Source of the DNA: Rhea pennata
Lineage: Eukaryota > Chordata > Aves > Rheiformes > Rheidae
Direction of reading: 5' to 3'
Length of the DNA stretch: 64,000 nucleotides
Assembly (NCBI RefSeq): GCF_028389875.1
Contig: NC_084665.1
Coordinates: 95,957,435 to 96,021,434 of the forward strand
The notes under the pieces were generated by a model. The model saw only the letters and a program-made list of their open reading frames with translations, ran no database searches and was not told the origin of the DNA. Shown piece by piece: positions 50,531 through 62,874 of the stretch (the stretch's first letter is position 1; each line of letters starts with the position of its first letter). The translations under genes and the position numbers were made by a program.

Positions 50531-53162
50531 CCCATGGAATTTGACTCAATGTAGCCTTCCCTTCCCTTCAAAAGATCTTCCAGGCCTGTGTAATCCTTCC
50601 TCCATTGGAACTGTCCATTATTTCAAGAATTACAAAGTCTGGGAGAGCGTGCTAAGCAGGTAGCAATTCCACCAGAGATCTCTGAATCAAAAAGATGTAG
50701 AGATTGCTTTTTGATGGAAAACAGCAGAAATATATCCAATCCAGTAGCCTCCTTCCAATAATGGAACCAGCAGATGCTTCCAAAAAAGGTACTAAAATCT
50801 AGCCGTACAATAATCCATCCCACATCAGATTTCTTCCTAATCTCTCACAGTTCAATCTGAGCTCAAAGTCTGATACCTTCCTTCCAAACTAGTTAACTAC
50901 AGCTGTAATTAGGCCCAGCAGATCCAGTGGTAACATCAACCCTGCAATTCATCGCTGTGTTTGAATGCATCTTTTCACAAGCGAAAAATCTTATCACATC
51001 TTACCACAAAGGTGGTTACCCTTTCAAGCAGCTTCTTGTCTCACAGCTCACTCAGAGGCCAGTCTGCCTCTGACAGATTTCCAGGCATTTTTAAACCGTG
51101 CCCAGGGCTTTGGTAACTCCCAAGAGAAGTCAAAGGGTGCAGTGGTGGTTTGTACCCTTTCTTTCCCTTACTGATACCTCTCATGTCTCTTCCTAACCTA
51201 CTGATTTTGATGGAGATTAAGGCACCTTCTCTAGGATGCCAGTCTCCTTAGGTCCCTCTACAGCAGAAGCAAAAGTAAATAAATAGATAAATACAAAGTT
51301 TCAACAGGGCATGATTCAAACAGGAGACTAATTTAGGTGCTCTGATTCATCCTTTCAAGAAGCCCATCTTCATCAACTATTTACACAGTACAGCAAGATT
51401 CACCTCCAGTTATTCTCCTAAGGTTTCAGTCCTGACCCCCTTCGAAACTACCTGGTGTTTACAGGAACAGTAGCAGTGTGTCATAAACAAGGAGCAAACT
51501 AAAAATTACGACAAAATGGAAAACAGGAAAAAAGAGGACTTGCAGAGTATGCAAAGCCTACAAACAGCGTCCACCCTTTTGTATTATTAGAAAATGCATA
51601 TTCCCCATGTTCTACAGCCACTGTCTGCTGCAGTTCTCATTGCCACTAAAGATTACCACTCCTCAGTCCCTAATGTGCTAATAATGAGAAGAAAGGAGGC
51701 AGAAAGGGGCAAGAGCAAACAGCAGACATTAGGCATTGCAATTCTAGAAAAATGCTGTAAGGACATATGTTCTTTTAAGTGTAAGTGAATATATTTTTAG
51801 AAACCAGAAAAACCACAAAACTATCTTGCACTCTGGGAAGCGTTTTTCTTTTCTGTTAGAAAAAATATAAGCATAAGTTATGCATTAAGGATAAGAACAC
51901 ACAACTAAAACATATGGCAATAATATTAAGTAGAGCATTTTTATTGCTTTATTATCTTCTCAGACTGAGAAAAAAACATAAACCCACAAATTTGCAGTTC
52001 TTAGAACAGTAACACACATGGACAAAAAAAGAAGAAACAAGACAGAAACACTCTGTCTCTTTTATCATTTGCTGCCATCTGGAAATAGGTGTATTTTCTG
52101 CAAGGTTTGGAGATGCCAGGAAATGCTCTAGGTGACAAGTGGCACCTAGACAAAACAAATGACAGAACTGACTTTTTTTCAGAGCCAATGAATTCCATAA
52201 TTTTATTTCAGTGGATTCTTGATCTGAGAACTGAGATATTTGAAAATCTATCAAAAATAAAATACTACTTCTGAATGTATACTCCTATTTCCCCACAAAA
52301 GGATATTATTTGAAGCATAGCATATAGTGATAGACCCTATTGCAATAAACTTGCACAGACACAGGCAAAGGCAGATTTTACATAGATCACAACACACTTG
52401 CAATCTTAACAGAAGGCAAGAAACAATGGTAGATACGCACAGACAGAGGAACAGAAGGAAACAGTGAGGGAATGATGGTCATCACAACAGCGCTCAGCTC
52501 CCGTGGAGCATAAGGCTTGTCAATGCTCACACACTTCACTGTGTGAAAATCACAGCAAAGGAGAGCGTTCAGAGGGGTTTGCAGGAGAACAGTGAGACAG
52601 CTGTATGGGTACATATGAGAGCGTGCAAGGCATCATGCAGAAAACAAGGATTCTTGTTTGAAAAAGTAGAAGGAATCAAAGGCCAGACAAAAGCATGAGT
52701 CATCATACAAATAGGGCTTGACCAACCGAGTGGAGATAAGTCATAATCTTACTCTTGAGTGAGAATAAGAGATACTGAGCAACACATATATGGTAAAGGA
52801 AGGGAGAGGAACAGGCTGTCAAAAGAAGGATGATGTTCAAAGTGAAGAGGAAGAAAAATGATGTGTGGTAGCATTTCAGAATATGAAATGCACATGCTCT
52901 ATTTGTCAAGGCCAGAGAACAAGATGTCCCTTCAGTGAGAGATGGAAGGAAAGATGTAGTTGTGCAAACTGGTAGGAAACAAGTGTCTTAGGAATGCTAC
53001 ATAGCAAAATTACAGAACTTTAGAATAGGTGTGGGAACCTGGGGAAGCCCAGACAAAGACAGTGTACAGATTAAAGAGCTGAATGACACCTAGGACTGTG
53101 ATATGGACCTCAATCATCCAGAAAAGACACATTGGAGTACTATAGGAGATTGATGCCTTTTC
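50531..53162. other. Intergenic DNA, no supported gene
   Basis: No gene recognised. The first part may hold further decayed repeat next to the old CR1 fragment, but I cannot align it by eye. Confidence 0.65.
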
Positions 53163-54375
53163 ACACAATCACAGAACAGTTGAGGTTGGAAAGGACCTCT
53201 GGAGATCATCCGGTCTAACAGTGCTACTCGAGTAGGGTCACCTAAAGCAGGCTGCCCAGCACTGCGCCCAGTCAGGTTTTGACTGTCTCCAAGGATGGAG
53301 ACTCTATAATCTCTCCAAGAAACCTGTTGAGACACCTTCATAGTAAAAAAGGTTTTTCTTATGTTTAAATGGAATTTTCCTTATTTCAACTCATGCCCAT
53401 TGCGCATTTCCCTGAGTACCCTGGAGAAGAGTCTGGCTCCACCTTCCCTGCAAGCTCCCATCAGGTATCTATGTAGACTGATGGGATCCCTCCTGAGACT
53501 TCTCCAGGCTCAATATTCCAGTGCTCTCAGCTCCTCCTCATGGGAGAGAGATGCTCCAATTCCTTCATCATCTTTGTGGCCCTTCCCTGGTCTTCTTCCA
53601 GAATGTCCATAACTCTCTTTTTCCTGTGTCCATCACTGGATACAGCATTCCTAATTTGACTCCATCAGTGTTGAGCAGAGGGGACGGGTCACATCCCTTG
53701 GGCTGGTGGCACTGCTTCTGCTTAATGCAGCCCAAGATGCTGTTGGCCTTCTTTGCCACAAGGACACATTACTGCCTCATGCTCAACTCTTTGTCTCCCA
53801 GGAAGGACCCCCAGGTCCTTCTCTGCAAAGTTGTTCTACAGATAGTTGAGTTATTCCTCCCTTAGTGCAGTACTCTGCACTTTCATTTGTTGAACACCAT
53901 GAGGTTCCTGTTTGCCCAGTTCTCCAGTCTGCCACGGTCCCTCTGAATGGCAGCACAATTCTCTGGTGTATCAGCCACTGCCCCCAGGTTTGTATCACCT
54001 GCAAACTTGTTGAGGGTGCACTCTGACCCATTATTCAGGTCACTAATAAAGATGTTTAACAGTATTGGCTCCAGTATTGGCCTCTGGGGATACCACTAGT
54101 GACAGGCCTCCAGCTGGACTCCACGTCACTGATGACAACCCTTTGAGCACAGCAGTTCATCCAGTTTTCAACACATTTCACTTATCTAACCAGTATTCAT
54201 CAGTTTGTTTGTGAGGATGTTATCGGAAGCAGTGTTGAAAACCTTGCTAAAGTCAAGAAACACAAAATCCACTGCTCTCCCCTCATCCACTCATTTCATC
54301 ACAGAAGACTAATAGGCTGGTTAAGCATGATTTCCATGCTTAAATAAATCCATGCCGACTACTCCCGATGGCATT
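53163..54375 (-). mobile_element. CR1 LINE, long decayed copy with reverse transcriptase region
   Basis: About 1.2 kb of CR1 in minus orientation. It runs from the 3' end (cacagaacagttgaggttgg...) at the low-coordinate side back through the ORF2 C-terminus into the reverse transcriptase domain. On the minus strand the block at 54229-54263 corresponds to the conserved FSKAFD region, reading LDFSKVFN. The catalytic FADD box at 53991-54005 reads FAGDT, so one catalytic Asp is lost. There are several stops and frameshifts. Older than the copy at 34.9 kb. Confidence 0.92.
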
Positions 54376-55254
54376 TTTTATTCACACTAAGTTTGAGCTG
54401 ATAGCTGTTCATCCACAAGTGAGACTGAAAAAGATTTTAGTCTTGACAGGCAACAAGATCTCTAAAGAAAAGAGGTTGACCTATGAATCATCAGCATAGG
54501 ATGGCTGCTAAGTTCATGCACAAGATTACTGACAGACTAGGTGTTCAGCAGAAAGGAGGTGAGCAAGGCTGAGTGGAACCTGAACTAAAAGCTGAGATGG
54601 GCCAGGAATCTCTTCCAAGGGCAAGAAGAAAGAATGGCGAGAGAATTACAAAGAGAATAAGGGAATGATAGAGTCATGGAGGCCAAACTTCAAAAGCATG
54701 AAATATCACAGTTAATGTAACAGTTTGCCTGCAGAAAATTGCCTGAACATTAACTCAATTAGTTTTTTGTAAAATATTTTGGCATAAAGATTTCTCAGAG
54801 CTCTTTTACTGCCACTTCAAGTCCCAAATTGCAATAAACTGCACATCTGAAAGGCTTGCTCCTCTTCACAGAAACTATAAAGTTCCTGAGGCTCTCCATG
54901 ACCACAAGGACCTGTCTGAATTAAGTTTATCACATAATCTTATGTATATTATTTCTAGCAAAGCTCCCACCGACTTTATGCTAAATAAAACAATACACTT
55001 TTAAAATGTGGTGATCTGAGTGGAAGAGTCCGAAACAATGATCTGTAAGATCACCCGCAGTGGTCAGCAGCCTGACCATGGAAAATACCATTGCCACATT
55101 TCAAGCTAAGAGTTTTAAAATACAGGTGAGGCAGCCTGTAAGAAGGGCAGTGGTTCACAGACTACAGAAATGAGTCAACTGCATGTGACCATATCATTAA
55201 ACAAGTAAACACTTGACAATTGTTATTATTAAAAGACATCTTTAATAGATTTTT
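54376..55254. other. Intergenic spacer between CR1 and the probable CD109 3' end
   Basis: About 880 bases with no recognised gene or repeat. It would lie within the CD109 transcript if cleavage occurs further downstream than proposed. Confidence 0.6.
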
Positions 55255-55272
55255 AAAATAGCTATTGCAAAC

Positions 55273-55278
55273 TTTATT
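55273..55278 (-). promoter_or_regulatory. CD109: Candidate distal polyadenylation signal of CD109
   Basis: AATAAA on the minus strand (TTTATT on plus). About 45-60 bases downstream on the gene strand is a T/G-rich run (gtcaagtgtttacttgtttaatg) that could serve as a downstream element. It would give a 3' UTR of about 5.1 kb. The hexamer is common in AT-rich DNA, so this is a candidate only. Confidence 0.35.
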
Positions 55279-56745
55279 TGAAGAAAAATAAATCAATAAA
55301 AATTTTTCAAAATCCCGTGAAACAGTCTAGTTCCTTAATCTTTTGCATTACTTTAAAAATATAAGCAATTGCACAGCTGACATGTTAATTCACAAACAGC
55401 TCATAAAAACATTCTTTCTTTACCATTTCTGATTTGATTAAAAGTGAAACTATATTTGATGATCCTAATCTGGATCAAAGTGCATATCTGACTACATCTC
55501 AAGGCAACCAGCAATTTTAGTTTGAATTGCTTAAGGCCTAGGATAGAAGAAGAGATGCAACAGCCACCTAAGAGGAGAGTTAAAGTATGGTACATTACAT
55601 CTGTTTATAAGGCACTTCCCTTGAGCCAGCATTTTTATATTTTCTTCCTCATATTATTATCCTACCCAACTTACCAATACTAAAAAACCCCTAAAATCAA
55701 TTAATAATACAAAATCTTAAGATCTGAGAAAGGTTGATGAAGCTTTTGGATAATCACTAAGAAATCCAGAAATAAAATGCATGATATGAAATTAAAGAGA
55801 AATATTAACACTGGAGCTCTGGTGACTCAAATGTAGTATCATACAACACATACACAATTAACGTTTTTACATACCTGTAAAGAAAAGGTACTATTTAGAA
55901 AAAATAACTACTGGATTGATCTACAGCACACTGTCAGACTTTACTACGTACAAAAGCATTAGTGCAATGATATTTCCAAGTGGCACACAAAAATGCAATA
56001 AACTGACCAAGAAACAATACTAAGTCAAATATTTTGACACAGAGTGGAAGAAAACCTAATAACAGCTTAAAAACCTCATCACATAACTGCTGTTACTGTA
56101 AATTACTAGTGATACAATTTAATTTCAAAATCTCCTACGTATTCAGAGGGAAGTCCACATCATGAAGATTTACAGTAGAAGAAGGTTATAATAGAAAAAT
56201 GTTGGCCATTACAATTGAAATGTCATTATTTCCCCCTCTTTGCTTAGTGTTTGAGATAGAAAAATCATGTAATTAGGCATCAACCGCCTTCCAACTATAT
56301 TCTTTCATAAAAACCTGACTGCCCATTTTGCAAAACACAGCATGATATATTATTGTTGGTTTGGGTCCTTTTTGAAGATATTTTATGCTTTTAATTGCAT
56401 TGCACACAGTAACTCACAGGAGCTTTGGTAATAGACATGCACATACCCATGCTTCCTACAGGAATCTAGTAAACTAAATATTGTCAAGATACATACCAAC
56501 TTGAACAACACATTTGAGGAAATACTGGTAGGATAATTTTTTGAAAAATGATTAAAAATAATGTCAGAATCTTAGGTCCTATTTTCAAAAGGGATTTTAG
56601 AGCCTAAAGAGAGGCAAGTGAAGTCTGACCCTGGCTCTTCTAATTCCCACATACCATTTGGCTATATCTCTTTTACCATGCACCACTGATGAGCAACTCA
56701 GCAAGCTCCTCTTGCTTGTGGAGTAAATGGGGGTGGGTTTATTTG

Positions 56746-56775
56746 TTTTTTTTGTTTTTTTTTTTTTTTTTTTTT
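56746..56775. repeat. Poly(T) tract with one G, within the probable CD109 3' UTR
   Basis: T-rich run interrupted by a single G, ending tttttgccatg. On the gene strand this is an internal A-tract, which may prime oligo-dT and create false 3' ends in cDNA. Confidence 0.93.
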
Positions 56776-59700
56776 GCCATGTTAGGAACCAAAAAGACTA
56801 TTGAATTGGCCCAGCCTGCAAACTCTGCAGTGCTGTAAAGCCCATTACACAGCGCTCTCATCACAAGACAAGCATTCCCTGTTACGAACAACAATGTTCA
56901 GCACAGAGGGGCCAAATTACACCCTTAGCTACAATCATCCAAACACAGTACTTTCGGAGAGATTGCGTGGATGACAGTGCAGGTAGAATTCTGCGGGACT
57001 ACCTTCAAAATGCAATGTATTTTTGTTTATAAACACAGTCTTAAATAAATGATTCTTACTGGCCCTGCATGGACTACACAGTGATGGCATATGACCGAGA
57101 AGGGCACTGGAAGTACCAAAGAATTCTGAGACTTCAGACAAATAGCAATCACATAAAAATATTCAGGCAATGCACAGGAAGACTCCATCAGAAAAAAATA
57201 AAATAAAAAAATTTAAAAAAAAATGGATTGCTCTTGATTGCTTTTAGTACCACTCTTTAAAGCTTCTTGAAGACCTTGATCCTACCCTATCTGAAAGATT
57301 TCCTGTTGACCTCAGTGGGAGGATGCCCCCTTTAATCTCAGGAGCAGACTTTACAGAGCAATGGAAAACTATATATGCTGAACATTTGTGCACAGGTTCC
57401 TATATAACACATACAAGCAAACAAAATAGGAAAACAAAAAATCATTAGGTCATATTATATTCCCTTTTCTCCATTCCATTTACTGCCAACATACAATGCA
57501 AAATTTATCCTCTGCAACTCATTAAAATCATTAGATATAACTGCAAAGTGACTGAAGGCATCTTTTAAGGCAATTGTGTAGTGAAGTTAAAGGCCACTTG
57601 GTGTCAACATTTGTTTCAAATTATACATTGTACATGGTTCCTTCAAAATAGCTTAGTAAGGAAGCACATTTGGATATTTGTAATGATATTACTGTTGTAT
57701 AGAAAAAATAAAATAAAAAGGGATGTTTGTTCACTGACTGTGACAATTTCCATGACATGGTGCATTGTGATTGATGCTTCTTAGTAGGGTGTGCAAGGCA
57801 GCCAAGTGTCATTTAAAAAAATGTGTTGTTTGTCTCTGAAAAATAAAAGGGAACACTAATAAAAGCTGCACTGCCTGAAATTAGGCTGAGCAGTTTGAAT
57901 CCATTTTCCTGGAGGGTATTTGGGAAGCTGGGATAGCCTGCAAAGTTGAATTAAAAATTTATTCCTACTACCTACTGCAAAGTAGTTTACCTCAGTACAT
58001 TTCCATTGGAAAATAAGCCTCTTTCTCGTAATAGTAATCAGACATCAACGTCCCTCTTAGGAGCTCTCCATACAGTATGAACTGAAAGCGTGAGCTCTGA
58101 GCTCTTGAAAGATAAAGTAAATGGAGGCAAATGGGACATCACGGCTGCTGTTCCCAAAGGCAAAAGACTTGTTTTCACAGTTCACCAAAAAATCAAACCC
58201 ACAGCAAAACACATTCTAGTACAGAGTGTGAATGTCTTCCACATCTTACATCTGGCACAATTCAATGCATGGTCCCACACAGAAATAAAGGATTTGAGAC
58301 ACAATGATATATTTCATTTTTGTATCTTGGTTTCTATTAGCTTTGGACCCATCTAATGAAGAGCATGACTGACAACGGGTCAGATTCTGCACCCTGTTGA
58401 CTGACTAGGGCTTTGGACTTCAATACATAAAGTACTATTTCATATGGGTCAGAGTGGCAGAGGAACTCATGTTAAGGCACCAATCAACTACTCAAGAGGC
58501 TAGATCCAATGTGCATCAAAGACAAGTGAAAAACATGAACCAGCAACAAAGAATCAGGCCTAAGCTCTGCCAGTGAGGCAGAACACAATCCCAAGTTTGT
58601 GAAAAATACTCTAAATTTTAAATACAGGTAAAGTAAAACAAATACCTAACCTAAACTAGTTGTGTAGTTAAAAGCCTCATATTTTATTATTATTAAAATT
58701 ATTAGTAGAAGTTTTAAAAAGTACTCAGTTCGGGAAGTTCTTGCCTCTTTCCAACTTACTATGCGCGAGTTTCCTTTATGAACAAAAATATAAGCATAAA
58801 ATACAAAAATATACATTTTAAGCAGTAGCAAAATTTGAATAAAAATTTTAAATTGCTCAAGGAAATAATTACGTGTGCACATGCACACACTCTGCCTCAA
58901 AATGATATGAATGAGAAAGGAAACAATAGCCTTAAAATTTCTAACAGTGTTAGCTGGCATGACTGCAATGAACTGCATTTTAGTACCTAGGAATGTTATC
59001 AGTTTGGCTTCCTTATCAAAAAGAAGTAAATATTAAATATGACAGGCAGTCTTCAAGAAGGATAAATTGCCTGCCAGACAGTAAACATGTTCTTACATTC
59101 ACTCAAGATGGAAGAGTTCCTAAGCTTACACGCTTCCATATTCACAGAGGTATTTAATTCTCTCCATGAACAAAGAGCAGGTTTGGTTCCAAACGTGTGC
59201 AAGTCTAGGAAGGCCTCACTATCTCTCTCCTCCATCCCAGACCAGTCCTCCATCCAGCAAAGCACTTAAGCCTACAAGGATATGCTTTAAGTTTGAGCAA
59301 AAATGTTAACTGTTTCGTTGGACTGCGTGCATGTGCAGCCCACACCTCCTAAAAGCCTCTCCTGCCAATCAACAACCAGAGCTACACGTACAAACCCACT
59401 CAGGGCCAGACCAGTTGACACAGTAGCAGAGAGCATGTAGATAGCTGTTGAGGGACTAAGCCACTTAAATCATTAACACGAGGATACTGCAAACATAAGT
59501 GATCCCCCAGAATCACTTTTCTAGAAGACTTCCAAAAAACAGAAAAGGATCAAGGAAATCCTCCCGGCCCTCAACTTGCCAGTGGACACCAATACTCTCA
59601 AATGGAAAGAGAATTAGGTTCATTTCTGAACAACTCTGTAAGAATGGTGTCTCCGATACAGACTCCAAGGTTGATATATTTACATTAAAAGCTTTTCATA

Positions 59701-59885
59701 GTAAAATGCATGAAAACATCCTAAGGCCTTATTTTCAAGCATGATTAACTTAAGAACTGGAGAGAAATCCATGTGACCTCTTTGCAACTGTAAAAAAAAA
59801 AAAGAAGACTACCAATTTTATGAATGTTCAGTAGTTTGTAAATGCAGTACTTTTCTGCTCTTGGATCTGCTCTGAAGCCAGCTCC

Positions 59886-59891
59886 TTTTAT
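59886..59891 (-). promoter_or_regulatory. CD109: Candidate proximal polyadenylation signal of CD109
   Basis: First clear AATAAA after the stop on the minus strand (context gaaaaataaaagg), about 510 bases downstream of TAG. It would give a short 3' UTR. The flank lacks an obvious GT-rich downstream element, so use is uncertain. Confidence 0.25.
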
Positions 59892-60397
59892 TTTTCATAT
59901 CATCTCCCATGAGAACATACAATGAAACTCAAAATTAATGTAAAGTGTCGTGTTTGCAGAACAGAATGAAACAAGTTCTGATACCAAGCTCCCAGTATTC
60001 TGCTTACTAACATCCCAATTAAGGAGAAAATAATTTTTCAGATTCATTTTATAAATGACATACACCCCTAAAAATAAGCAAAACAGCTAAGGTAAAAAAA
60101 GGCTTGGGAATGTGGAGTTAGGCTTTCTCAAACTGAATGTGTGTAAGCATATTCTTACACTACGCTTCTTCAGAAAATAATTTCAGTATGGAACCAACAC
60201 TCAGAAAGTTTTTCCAGCAGACACTTTACAATGTTTTCTGGCACAGCCAGAAACCTACCATATGGGCCAGACCTGCTCTCCTGAGCACAGCAGGAGTTTG
60301 GTCACTGGAATCACTGAAGACGAGCTGGTATCTGAATATAAAATTTTCTTTGGATAATTTATGGAAACCTTAGATGCAAAACATAAGCAGTTTCCTC

Positions 60398-60588
60398 CTA
60401 CAGCACCCAACCACACAGCAAGCTTATGTGTACGACAAATAGCATGGAGAACACAGAAGACAATGACACGTGTTGCAGCAAGGCTGGAGAACTATCCCTG
60501 TTGCAAAGACTGCAGTCACTTTTACAGAAATCACAGGTGGTTACACTTTGCATTACTTCTGAATTGTAGCTTCTCACCGCTCTTCTCC
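60398..60588 (-). CDS. CD109: CD109, last coding exon with GPI-anchor signal and stop
   Basis: Minus-strand terminal coding exon: two bases completing an Arg codon, 62 sense codons, then TAG at 60398-60400. It starts RRAVRSYNSEV, close to mammalian CD109 after DYYEP. A cysteine cluster follows (TCDFCKSDCSLC, pattern C-x2-C-x3-C-x2-C), then NRDSSPALLQ and a hydrophobic end (VFSMLFVVHISLLCGWVL). Small polar residues followed by a hydrophobic tail that ends the protein is the architecture of a GPI transamidase signal; the attachment residue is probably in NRDSS. The acceptor is aacctttctgaacag with a good branch-point match (ttaactaac) just upstream. The exon was placed by splice phase and family similarity, because its frame is too short to stand out on its own. 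Confidence 0.93.
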
Positions 60589-62192
60589 CTGTTCAGAAAG
60601 GTTAGTTAATATCAGTTAAGGAAATTCCGAGAATTGTCCGAAATCTAGAAACTCATAATGTACTTTAAAAGGAGCTTGGTACAGACTGTTCATCTTGCCT
60701 TCTAGAAATAAATAGTTGTACTGAACCAAACTTCTGAAATACCATGTTTTCTATTGGAATCTAACCTGCAGAAAGAGAACTATGCCTTTATTTCAAGTTC
60801 AACACTCACAGCTTGGCCAATGTTTAAAAAAACACAGTAACTTACAGCAGTACATCTTGGAAAGGGAAAGACTTTAAACAGATTAGATTCACAAAGAAAG
60901 TATTTTTAAAGGTTGCACAAAATGCAGACTAAGTCATATATTACAAAACATTTCCTCAATTGTGTGTTTAAACTTAGAGATTAAGGTTTGTTCTTTTCAC
61001 AAAGCACCAGAATCTTCTCAATATAGATATTTAAACGCTTGCAGAAAGGTGCACATTCACAGACTACAAATCAATTGTTAGATCTGATCTGTTCAGAAAT
61101 TTTGATCAAATACTTAACAAGGAATTTTTCTGCTACCTGCTGAGGATCCTCCATGATACAAGAACCCTGATGTTTTACCTGGCTTATCTAACAGCTTTCT
61201 TATAAAAGGCTAGATCCTGAATTCTTCTCCCAGACACTGAAGCATGTGGAAATTAATTCTGGCCACTGATTTTGTGTGTTATGAGTCTGTCTCAAATAAA
61301 AATTGCTCCCATTGTCCAACCTCTAGGACTTAAAATATATTTTATGTTAATAGACAGTGTAGCTACATTCACTGATTTACTATTTTAGTTTTTTTTCCTA
61401 CAATTCAATAAACATTTCATCCTGCAAAGAATAAATGTGATCTTTATCTAGCTAAAGCAGTACACATCACAGCATATTCAGCTGTCTTCTATCTTACACT
61501 AAAACAAAGCAACATGAAGAGAAACACCTATACAATATTTTTATGCTTTATCTCAAACCAAGCCCTAATTCTTATTAATGTTTCGGCTGGCTAGTGTAAT
61601 GAAAACTTCTCTACTATTTTCTTCAGCAGTTTGTAATCCTTTGTTTCTCACTTTGCCCAAGAGCTTTGTACACTGCTGCCTTTCTCTAAAACACACTCCA
61701 CACCAAAAAAGCACTTTGAAATTGTTTTTGCTATGTACATCTTTTTTACATAACTATTGAAATAAAAACACTGGCATTCTCTCCAGTGAAGGACTCTTAA
61801 ATTAAACAAGAAACAGATGGAAAAGCTACTTGAAAGATAATCATTAACTTGTTAAGTGAACCACAGTGAAGTTCCTGCTTCATTTTGGTAGTTTTGGGAA
61901 CCCTTTGGCCGACATTGAAGCCAATTTATACCAGCTGACATTAAGTTATGACAATTCACACCAGCTGAGAAACCAACCCATTAGAACTACAAAAATATAG
62001 AAGAGGGAAAACTACTAATTTGTTAGAACTCTTGGCACATCAAAGTCCAAAAAGGTTGCTGTGATATCAAAAAAGTAAATTTCAGTGCAATGAGGTTTTC
62101 TCTTCACTAAAATTTGTCCTGTTTACATTCATGAAAATAAACTTTTTATGTTTCTTAATGACCAAGATCCATTTGGAATAACTGACACTTAC
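60589..62192 (-). other. CD109: CD109 last intron
   Basis: Intron of 1604 bases between the last two coding exons, bounded by GTAAGT and ...ctgaacAG on the minus strand. It interrupts an Arg codon after its first base. No repeat or open frame of note was recognised inside it. Confidence 0.88.
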
Positions 62193-62295
62193 TAGGTTCA
62201 TAGTAATCCACTATAGTCACTGACGCGCCTTGGGTATTTGCCACTTTGAAGTCTCTCACAGCCGGAATAGTCACACAAACCTGTGTTTCATTTAG
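62193..62295 (-). CDS. CD109: CD109, second-last coding exon (end of receptor-binding domain)
   Basis: This 103-base minus-strand exon gives 34 codons plus one base. It begins LNETQVCVTIPAVRDFKVAN and ends with VTIVDYYEP, the final strand of the receptor-binding domain in CD109. The ending DYYEP is also the signature close of this domain in alpha-2-macroglobulin relatives. The acceptor is a strong polypyrimidine tract ending ttttttctag just above 62295, and the donor is GTAAGT at 62187-62192. LNETQ contains an N-glycosylation sequon (N-E-T), and the single cysteine in VCVTI is the position conserved across the family. The last base (A) is completed by GG from the next exon to make Arg. Neighbouring introns are 422 bases (upstream) and 1604 bases (downstream). 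Confidence 0.96.
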
Positions 62296-62717
62296 CTAGA
62301 AAAAAAAGAAGAGAAACATCCTGAGAACCCTAGTGATGATGGTTTCATGGAAGAAGGAAGAACTTGTCACTTGATGGTAGACCCAACTCATTTCTAAAGG
62401 CTTAGAGTCTGGACACAGATATATATGCTTATCTCATTTGTAGTCACTTTGGCCAGAACATAGACTTCTTTAAAAGTTTGCCAACTTGTACATGATTTTA
62501 CCAGAGGTACAATCAAGAAGCCTCTTACAAATATAACTGAGTTTTATCTATGCAATCAGCCTCATTAAGAAAAGTGGAACTATTTACTCAGTGTGAATAG
62601 CAGATGGCGAGCTCCCCAAAGAACATAATCATTATGTCTTTCTGGAATTAGCTCAAACAATGACCGAGTCGAGATTAGGATCACTTCAAACACTTTTTTT
62701 CACTATTTTCAACTTAC
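62296..62717 (-). other. CD109: CD109 penultimate intron
   Basis: Intron of 422 bases, GTAAGT at the donor and ttttttctAG at the acceptor, falling between codons (phase 0). Nothing else was recognised inside it. Confidence 0.9.
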
Positions 62718-62874
62718 AGAGTCTAAGTATAGGTTGACTTTTCCATTGTCCTTTTCCATCTTCTTAACTGTTCTGTCTAATGGAACGAAATCTGGTGACA
62801 CAGAGAAACCACTGAGTAAGCCAACCTCCATAAGAGCCATGCCACTACTAGAAGCTGCTCCAGAAGCCAAGTAC
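62718..62874 (-). CDS. CD109: CD109, third-last coding exon (alpha-macroglobulin receptor-binding domain)
   Basis: CD109 is a GPI-anchored cell-surface member of the alpha-2-macroglobulin/C3/C4 family; the mammalian protein is a TGF-beta co-receptor and inhibitor. Read on the minus strand, this 157-base exon encodes 52 whole codons after one base completing a codon from the previous exon. Recognisable stretches are SSGMALMEVGLLSGF and TVKKMEKDNGKVNLYLDS, which match the C-terminal receptor-binding domain of CD109; the MALMEV-LLSGF block is also shared with alpha-2-macroglobulin. The acceptor is gaaaag/G at 62875-62876 and the donor is a perfect GTAAGT at 62712-62717. The frame has no stops and joins the next exon at a codon boundary. 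The thioester region and bait region must lie upstream, beyond 64000. Identification rests on recalled family sequence, not on a search, but the three-exon agreement makes it secure. Confidence 0.95.

Larger units (their letters stand above)
55255..60397 (-). other. CD109: Probable CD109 3' UTR and 3' flank
   Basis: The sequence following the CD109 stop on the minus strand has no further coding signal and is AT-rich. The human CD109 transcript has a 3' UTR of several kilobases, so a long UTR is expected. The lower limit given here is the cleavage point predicted from the AATAAA at 55273-55278. Other minus-strand AATAAA hexamers lie at about 59886-59891, 58682-58687, 57957-57962 and 56738-56743, so shorter forms are possible. 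A poly(T) tract at 56746-56775 (poly(A) on the gene strand) lies inside. Without transcript data the true end is unknown. Confidence 0.55.

Noticed and set aside
53568..54031. Several minus-strand frames considered as separate genes
   Set aside because: They are pieces of the decayed CR1 ORF2 broken by stops and frameshifts.
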